NCBI GenBank assembly: GCA_035295985.1
Contig: DATHBT010000370.1
Span: 1 to 39,990, forward strand
DNA length: 39,990 bases
Source: JAIVGV01 sp035295985
GTDB lineage: Bacteria > Acidobacteriota > Blastocatellia > Pyrinomonadales > Pyrinomonadaceae
Reading direction: 5' to 3'
This document shows, piece after piece, positions 32,820 through 39,990 of this stretch. The position numbers and the translations under genes are program-made. Numbering within the stretch: position 1 is the stretch's first letter; every line of letters starts with the position of its first letter. The notes under the pieces are model-generated. The model was not told the DNA's origin, made no database searches, and saw only the letters and a program-made list of their open reading frames with translations.

Positions 32820-34709
32820 CTACGGCCGCGGGACGGCGACGACGCGGAAGCCGACGTTGGCAACTGCGGCGGCGGGGCGGCGGCGGCTGCGGCGGGCCGA
32901 GCGGCAGCGGTCGGGATCGCGCTCGAAGGAGCCGCCGCGCACGACGCGGAAGACGGCCCGGTCGCCGTCCACCCAGGCCGAGCCGTCCGAGGGCGCGCCC
33001 GCGTAGGTGTCGTGGTGCGCGTCCTCGACCCACTCGGCGACGTTGCCGTGCATGTCGTAGAGGCCGAAGCCGTTGGCGGGGAAGCTCCCGACGGGCAGGG
33101 GCTTCCCGCGCGATTCGCCCTTCGCCGCGCCCGGCGGGTAGTTGTCGCCGCAGTTGGCCTGCTGCGTCGTCAGGCGGTCGCCGAAGGCGAAGTCGGTCGT
33201 CGTGCCGCCGCGCGCGGCGTACTCCCACTCGGCTTCCGTAGGCAGGCGGTACACGAACCCGTCGTCCTGGGCGTTCAAACGCTGGATGAAGACCTGCGCG
33301 TCGTTCCAGGAAACGTTCTCGACCGGGCACTCGTCGCAGCCCTGGAAGTGCCAGGCCTTGCCGTCGCTCATCAACGCGCGCCACTGCGCCTGCGTCACCT
33401 CATGGCGGCCTATGTAAAAACCTTCTGCGAGCGTCACGCGCCGCTGCGGCAGCTCGTCCTGAAACCAGTCCAGCTTGGCGGCAGGGTTATAACCCCTGAC
33501 GACGCGGAGCGCGCGCTGCACGTCGGCCTCGGTCGAACCCATCAGGAAGCTCCCGGCCGGCACGTAAACCAGCTCCACGCCGGCGCGGTTCTTAAAGGTC
33601 GCGCCCGCCTTAGGGGCCGGCCGCGCGGAAGGACTCGCGGCCCGGCTGGCCGGCGTCGGGGTGGCGGCCGGCGGCGGGGCCGACGCAGTGTTGTTGCCGC
33701 CGCGACCGCCCGCGGCGCGGCGGCGCGCGATCTCGGCGAAGTTCCCGTTCGGGTAGCGGCGCAGGTAGTCCTTGTACTCTTCGGGGTCGCTGCTGTCCTT
33801 GATGGCGTTCCAGAACTCAAGCTCGAAGACGGACGGATCGACCGCGCCCGTCAGCGGTTTCGTTACGGCCGCGGTCTCCGCGCCCCCGCCGCCTTTGAGC
33901 TTCACGAAGACGAAGTCGCCCGATTCGTGCCCGGAGTTTCTCAGCGGGTTGTATTCGGGCGTCTGCTGCGCCCGCCCCGCCACGGGTTCTTCGACGTAGA
34001 AGCGGAACAGCTCGGCGGCCGTGAAGCGCGGCTTGTCTATGTCGCGCAAGCCCCGCAGGAGCGCGCCCGCGAAGACGGAGTGCTTGCCCCCGCCGCCGTC
34101 GGCCACGGGCTCGTCGCCGCCCGACGCCATCAGCGTGCGCGACCGGCCCGCCATCATGCGCTGGATGAACTGCTCGCGCTCGTTCGGCGGGGGTAAGGAC
34201 TCGCCCAGCCCGCGTGTGAGCGTGCCCGAATAACAACTGTCTGAGACGACGAGGACGTGGCGCGCGGGGACGACTTTGAGCGCGGTCGTAATTTCGTCCG
34301 CGATGATCCAGTTCGACGTGTCGTCGCGGTCGGCATCGACGGGGAGCCAGTAGGCCTTGTCCGCGTCCTTGTCGTTGATGCCGTGGCCGGCGTAATAGAC
34401 GAGCAGGTTCGCCTCCGGGCCGAGCCGCCGGCGGTAGGCGGAGAGGGCCGAGACGATCTGCTGCCGCGTCGCGTTCACGAGCAGCGTCGTCTCGAAGCCG
34501 TAGAACTCTTTCAGGATCGCCGCCACCTCGCGCGCGTCCGCCTCGGCCGTCTTCAGCTTCGGCAGCGTCCTGTAGTCGTTGTTGCCGATGACGAGCGCGT
34601 GGTAGCCGGCCGCGCCCGACTGCGCCGCGACCGCCGGCTGCTGCGCGCGGGGGTGCGCGGACGCGAGCAAGATAGTAACTGCGAGTAGGAGGATTGATCT
34701 GGCGCTCAT
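32820..34709 (-). CDS. Exported caspase-like peptidase fused to a SUMF1/FGE-like domain
   Basis: 629 residues; AGAGG lies five bases before the ATG. A signal peptide (about 1-22) precedes a C14 caspase domain (about 35-265) with the dyad His109 in YYAGHG and Cys159 in DSCYSG. A short caspase-associated segment (FWNAIKDSSDPEEYKDYLRR, about 300-340), a Pro/Ala/Ser linker and a SUMF1-like domain (about 370-629) follow. The last reads VYVPAGSFLMGS, FYIGRHEVTQAQWRALM, RLPTEAEWEYAARGG and FGLYDMHGNVAEWV. SUMF1 relatives in such fusions usually serve as binding folds and not as sulfatase activators. Orthocaspases cleave after basic residues. The physiological role is unknown. A toxin-antitoxin pair follows it. 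Confidence 0.92.
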   Translation of the reverse strand: MSARSILLLAVTILLASAHPRAQQPAVAAQSGAAGYHALVIGNNDYRTLPKLKTAEADAREVAAILKEFYGFETTLLVNATRQQIVSALSAYRRRLGPEANLLVYYAGHGINDKDADKAYWLPVDADRDDTSNWIIADEITTALKVVPARHVLVVSDSCYSGTLTRGLGESLPPPNEREQFIQRMMAGRSRTLMASGGDEPVADGGGGKHSVFAGALLRGLRDIDKPRFTAAELFRFYVEEPVAGRAQQTPEYNPLRNSGHESGDFVFVKLKGGGGAETAAVTKPLTGAVDPSVFELEFWNAIKDSSDPEEYKDYLRRYPNGNFAEIARRRAAGGRGGNNTASAPPPAATPTPASRAASPSARPAPKAGATFKNRAGVELVYVPAGSFLMGSTEADVQRALRVVRGYNPAAKLDWFQDELPQRRVTLAEGFYIGRHEVTQAQWRALMSDGKAWHFQGCDECPVENVSWNDAQVFIQRLNAQDDGFVYRLPTEAEWEYAARGGTTTDFAFGDRLTTQQANCGDNYPPGAAKGESRGKPLPVGSFPANGFGLYDMHGNVAEWVEDAHHDTYAGAPSDGSAWVDGDRAVFRVVRGGSFERDPDRCRSARRSRRRPAAAVANVGFRVVAVPRP

Positions 34710-34904
34710 GCTGACCTCTGGACGAGAAACGCGCTGGCTAAAGTTCTGCGGGCTAGTGGGCCGCGGTAAGTGCGCCGCGCGGCCGCCGATTCGTGAGGGC
34801 TTCTTGCGGGAGATTATGCGGCGCGGCGCGCGCCTGTCAACACACGGCCCGGGCAGTCAACGAGCGGTCGCGCGGCTTGCGTCGAACCGAGTTTGGGCCA
34901 ACGA

Positions 34905-34936
34905 AAAGGGGAAGGGATTTCGCTCCCTTCCCCTTT
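34905..34936 (-). terminator. Intrinsic terminator of ftsH
   Basis: A perfect 13-bp stem (34905-34917 with 34924-34936) closes a 6-base loop and ends, on the minus strand, in a T-run (complement of GAAAA). It lies 24 bp after the ftsH stop, and its right arm belongs to repeat array G. Confidence 0.8.
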
Positions 34937-34954
34937 AACCTTTCCCCATTCCCC
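34927..34954. repeat. Heptamer array G next to the ftsH stop
   Basis: Four in-phase 7-mers on the minus strand (GGGGAAT, GGGGAAA, GGTTAAA, GGGGAAG) end five bases from the ftsH stop codon. The last one forms part of the terminator stem. Confidence 0.7.
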
Positions 34955-34959
34955 GACTC

Positions 34960-36891
<1,932 letters not shown>

Positions 36892-37219
36892 ATCCTTCTA
36901 GCCTCCGACGCCGATGATAACCTATTCCGGCGCCCTTTGTCGCTCCCGCCGTTCCCCTTTTTCCACGCGCGCGGCCGTAGGCGGGAGACTCCGGGCCGAC
37001 TCTTCGGGCCGAAGCGCGCGAAAACTTAAGATGCCCGCGCGCGCCCGTAAGTTGTGCCATGCAACGCCCTTGCCAGCCCCGAAAACTTACGCTTTCGTTG
37101 CGAACCGCCCACGGCCGCGCCGCAAAACCGTAATCGGCTACAGAGGCACAGGGGAATGGGAGAAATCGCGGGTTGCGGATTTGGGATTTGAAATTCCAGA
37201 TCTGAAATTTCTGATGTGG
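36892..37219. other. Spacer between tilS and ftsH
   Basis: 328 bp on the downstream side of tilS. The part next to tilS (37170-37218) is heptamer array H. The rest, about 270 bp, should contain the ftsH promoter, but no near-consensus pair is evident. No conserved coding frame or RNA gene is supported. Confidence 0.5.
37170..37211. repeat. Heptamer-based repeat H with a near-palindromic core
   Basis: Six in-phase 7-mers begin GGGTTGC, GGATTTG, GGATTTG. The last three form a 22-bp near-palindrome (37190-37211, one mismatched pair) centred on AGATCT. The array lies nine bases from the tilS stop. Confidence 0.75.
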
Positions 37220-38329
37220 CTAATTCTTCCCCGCGGCCCGGCAGTCGCGGAAGAAGAGCCAGCGGCGGCGGCGCACGACCGCGCAGCCGCCCGGCAACTC
37301 CGCGACACGCCCGCCGCGACTGCCCGCGAGCAGCCGCTCGACGGCCTCGACGTGACGCAGCTCCAGGCGACGCAGATCGCCGCGCCCCCCCGCGAGCCAC
37401 AGGCGCAGCGCACGCCGCCTGATGGCCTCCGCGGCCCCGGCCAGCGCCTCGACGCGCAGCGGCGGGACGCGGCCACCGCCCCCGTCCGCGATTCCTTCAA
37501 GTTGCGACAGCGCGGCCTCGTCGGCCGCTTCCTCTAAAAGTCTCGCGGCGGCCTCGTCTAGCGCGGCCGAGTCTGCGCGGAGCAGTTCGGCCGTGCGCGC
37601 CAGAGCCTCGCGCACGCGCGGGTTGAAGGTTTCGAGCAGCGGGAGCAGCCGGCGGCGCACGCGCACGCGGGCGAACCGCTCGTCCTCGTTCATCGCGTCC
37701 GCACGCCACACGACGCCGCGCTCGCGGCAGTAGCCCTCGGTCTCGTCTCGCCGCGCCCACGAGAGCAGCGGCCGGGCGAGCACCACACGGGGCGAGGCCG
37801 CGTCGAGGGCGCGCACGGGGCGCATCCCGCCGAGGCCGTCCGCGCCGCCGCCGCGCAGGAGGGCCAGTAAAAACGTCTCGGCCTGATCGTCGAGCGTGTG
37901 AGCCGTCAGCACGACGGACGCGCCCGCCTCGCGCGCCGCACGCGCCAGGAACTCGTAACGCTCGCGCCGCGCCGCCTGTTCCAGGTTGTCGCGCGACGCA
38001 TGCGCGCGCCGCGCGACCGGGGCGCGGCCGATCTCCACTTCGAGGCCGAGTTCCCCGGAAAGCTGCGCCACCCAGCGCGCGTCCTCCGCCCCAGCGCGAC
38101 CGCGCAGGCCGTGGTCGAGGTGCGCGATCTTCAGCTTGACCGCCAACCGCTTTGGCTCGATCAATTCGACAAGGGCCAGAAGGAGTGCCGTCGAGTCGGA
38201 CCCGCCTGACACGGCGACGACGACCGGCTCGCCCGCGGAGGGCAGCGCCAGCCGCTCCCACTCGGCGAGCAGCCGGCGCGCGAACGCGCTCGGCCCCCGT
38301 CGCGGTCTGTGTCCAGTTGTCTCAGCCAT
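37220..38329 (-). CDS. tilS: tRNA(Ile)-lysidine synthetase
   Basis: 369 residues, shorter than E. coli TilS (which has a longer C-terminal domain). The PP-loop SGGSDSTALLLAL, the segment LKIAHLDHGLRG and TAHTLDDQAETFLL identify the family. RRDETEGYCRERGVVWRADA and NEDERFARVRVRRRLLPLL are also typical. It converts C34 of the AUA-reading tRNA(Ile) to lysidine. ftsH follows in the same direction. The gene is divergent from the beta-propeller lipoprotein across 238 bp. Confidence 0.94.
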   Translation of the reverse strand: MAETTGHRPRRGPSAFARRLLAEWERLALPSAGEPVVVAVSGGSDSTALLLALVELIEPKRLAVKLKIAHLDHGLRGRAGAEDARWVAQLSGELGLEVEIGRAPVARRAHASRDNLEQAARRERYEFLARAAREAGASVVLTAHTLDDQAETFLLALLRGGGADGLGGMRPVRALDAASPRVVLARPLLSWARRDETEGYCRERGVVWRADAMNEDERFARVRVRRRLLPLLETFNPRVREALARTAELLRADSAALDEAAARLLEEAADEAALSQLEGIADGGGGRVPPLRVEALAGAAEAIRRRALRLWLAGGRGDLRRLELRHVEAVERLLAGSRGGRVAELPGGCAVVRRRRWLFFRDCRAAGKN

Positions 38330-38567
38330 TTCGTGAAACGGCGCGGTCGCCCGGCCGTGTTAATTGCGTCAGTCGGAAGTTTTGGGCGGCCTGCGGCCCG
38401 CATGAATTATAGTCGGCCGCCACGGGCGCACGAACCTTTCGCGTGCGGGCGGTGTCTGTTGAGGGTGACTGTCAGGGCCGCGCGGCGCGCGGGCGCAAGT
38501 TTCGGCGGGGAGCGGCGTTCATCCTGGCGTGAGGGGTGAGTTGAAAAAAGTGTGGAGGCCGAAGGTG

Positions 38568-39990
38568 ATGTTGAAAAGTCTGGTTCTGCTCGCGACCGCG
38601 ACGGCGCTGGCCGTCTCGAATCTGGCCGGCTGCGCCGCCGGAGGCGTGGTGAACGTGAGTCACGCGCGCGGGGTTTCCGTCGGCGTACTCCCGAAGAAAA
38701 CCATGAGGGCGTTCCGCTCCGAGCAGGAGCTGGCGGACTACTTCCGCAAGATCGCAGAGGAGCAGAAGCGCGAGATGGAGCGGCGCATGGCGCGGCGCGG
38801 TGGCGCGGTAGGCACGGCGAACATGCAGGCCGCGGCCACGCCGGCTGCGCCCATGGCAATGGCCGAATCCGTCTCCGTCGCGAAGGACGCCAAGTCGGAA
38901 GACGACTCGGTCACGAACGTGCAGCACGCGGGCGTGGACGAGGGCGGCATCGTCAAGCTGCGCGGCGAGAACCTGGTCGTGCTGCGCCGCGGGCGACTGT
39001 TCACCGTCAGGATCGGCGACGATCAACTGCGGCCCATCTCGGCCGTTGACGCCTTCGGCCCCGACATCGACCCGCGCCACGCCTGGTACGACGAGATGCT
39101 CGTCTCCGGCGACACCGTCGCCGTCATCGGCTACAGCTACGAGCGCGGCGGCACGGAGGTCGGCCTCTTCCACATCGACCCGGCCGGCCGCCTGACCCAC
39201 CGCGACACCTACCACCTGCGCTCGAACGACTACTACTCTTCGCGCAACTACGCGAGCCGCCTCATCGGGAGCAAGCTGATCTTCTACACGCCGCTCTACC
39301 TCAACCCGTGGAACGGGGAATACGCGCAGGCTTTTCCGGCGCTGCGAAGGTGGCGCAAGGGCGCGAAGCCCGAAGAGTTCCGCCGCATCGTCTCCGCGAC
39401 GCGCGTCTATCGGCCGGAGCGCGAGCTGAACGCGTCGGGCGGCATGGCGCTGCACACCGTGACGGTCTGCGATCTCGCGCGCCCCGAACTCAACTGCGAG
39501 GCGACGGCCATCGTCGGCGCGCCCGGCCGCGTCTTCTACGTCTCGCCCGAATCGGTTTACGTCTGGACGACCGACTGGCCGCGCTGGGACGAAGAGGGAA
39601 AGCAGCGCGAGCGCCCACGCTCGACGCTCTACCGCATGCCGCTCGACGGCTCGGCCCCCTCGGCGCTCGGCGTCGCCGGCAGCCCCGTCGATCAGTTCTC
39701 TTTCCTTGAGAGTGAGGATCGGCACATCAACGTGCTCGTGCGCGCGGACGGCTCTGGCGACGGCATGTGGCGCGCCGAAGTCTCGGCGGGCGACGTGGCA
39801 CTGCTTCGCTTCCCCTACGACAGCTTCTCCGACGGCGCGACCGACGCCCCGCAGTCGAGCTACCGCCAACTGCCGAAGCCCGAAGGCTACACCTTCCAGA
39901 ACCGCTTCGTCGGCGACTTCCTGCTCTACGGCACGGGCAGCGGCTGGGGTCGGCCGGAGCGGGGTAAGAAGTCGAGCCTCTACGCGTTGC
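38568..39990 (+). CDS. Beta-propeller lipoprotein, C-terminus beyond window
   Basis: 474 codons are visible from ATG 38568 and the frame is open at the right edge. A lipoprotein signal (lipobox LAGC, Cys22) is followed by a charged helical spacer (about 45-80) and then TNVQHAGVDEGGIVKLRGEN, the entry motif of the PF09826 secreted beta-propeller family (usually VDEADIVK). Repeated strands follow, with features such as GDTVAVIGYSYERGG and ASRLIGSKLIFYTPLY. Family members are large exported propellers of unknown role, often 600-700 residues, so perhaps 200 residues are missing here. It is divergent from tilS and no partner is seen inside the window. Confidence 0.88.
   Translation, partial: MLKSLVLLATATALAVSNLAGCAAGGVVNVSHARGVSVGVLPKKTMRAFRSEQELADYFRKIAEEQKREMERRMARRGGAVGTANMQAAATPAAPMAMAESVSVAKDAKSEDDSVTNVQHAGVDEGGIVKLRGENLVVLRRGRLFTVRIGDDQLRPISAVDAFGPDIDPRHAWYDEMLVSGDTVAVIGYSYERGGTEVGLFHIDPAGRLTHRDTYHLRSNDYYSSRNYASRLIGSKLIFYTPLYLNPWNGEYAQAFPALRRWRKGAKPEEFRRIVSATRVYRPERELNASGGMALHTVTVCDLARPELNCEATAIVGAPGRVFYVSPESVYVWTTDWPRWDEEGKQRERPRSTLYRMPLDGSAPSALGVAGSPVDQFSFLESEDRHINVLVRADGSGDGMWRAEVSAGDVALLRFPYDSFSDGATDAPQSSYRQLPKPEGYTFQNRFVGDFLLYGTGSGWGRPERGKKSSLYAL

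Noticed and set aside
33012..34196. A 394-codon plus-strand frame opposite the caspase-SUMF gene
   Set aside because: Antisense to a gene with two confirmed domains; biased composition and no motifs.
38472..39869. A 465-codon minus-strand frame opposite the beta-propeller gene
   Set aside because: The plus strand has a lipobox and the propeller entry motif; the antisense frame has no recognisable domain.

Overview
High-GC bacterial chromosome (roughly two thirds G+C), densely coded, with no rRNA, tRNA, phage, IS or CRISPR recognised. The gene set is that of a Gram-negative with an outer membrane (LptE-like protein, lytic transglycosylase, lipoprotein), menaquinone made by the futalosine route (mqnA, mqnC), and many secreted modular proteins. 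Taken together with the accessory families (caspase-SUMF protein, modular S8 protease, bacterial deoxyhypusine-synthase-like protein), I infer an Acidobacteriota member, possibly Blastocatellia. This is an inference from gene content, not a taxonomic proof.

Layout. 1-6.3 kb (minus): a giant secreted subtilisin-like protease that runs off the left edge, preceded by an SH3-domain secreted protein. 6.5-7.2 kb (plus): a LEA-like, highly repetitive exported protein ending at a strong bidirectional terminator. 7.3-9.4 kb (minus): mqnA-mqnC. 9.6-11.9 kb (plus): a run of small genes: a metal-dependent cyclase, a HEAT-like gene split by an in-frame TGA, an alkyltransferase-like (ATL) protein, a YbjQ protein and a hotdog thioesterase. 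12.1-13.8 kb: a GGDEF diguanylate cyclase. 13.9-18.1 kb: two half-ABC exporters with complementary degenerate sites, separated by a small membrane protein. 18.1-22.4 kb (minus): two paralogous zinc-ribbon membrane proteins, a lytic transglycosylase and a 479-residue unknown. 22.8-23.4 kb: an NlpC/P60 hydrolase. 23.5-28.6 kb (minus): Sm-like small protein, YkgJ-type protein, deoxyhypusine-synthase-like protein, CBS/CorC membrane protein, ybeY, phoH. 28.8-29.6 kb (plus): rpsT and a small unknown. 29.7-38.3 kb (minus): holA, lptE, folP, mazF/mazE-like pair, caspase-SUMF protein, ftsH, tilS. 38.6 kb to the right edge (plus): a beta-propeller lipoprotein, truncated by the window.

Housekeeping clusters follow familiar order: phoH-ybeY-CorC-like (RNA metabolism), lptE-holA, tilS-ftsH. 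The most unusual signal is not a gene. From about 18 kb rightwards, nine intergenic spacers carry short arrays with a strict 7-nt period. Most are folded into inverted repeats. Nearly all begin within a few bases of the stop codon of a minus-strand gene. The heptamer differs from spacer to spacer, so this looks like a class of element defined by period and position rather than by one sequence. It recalls the heptanucleotide STRR repeats of cyanobacteria.
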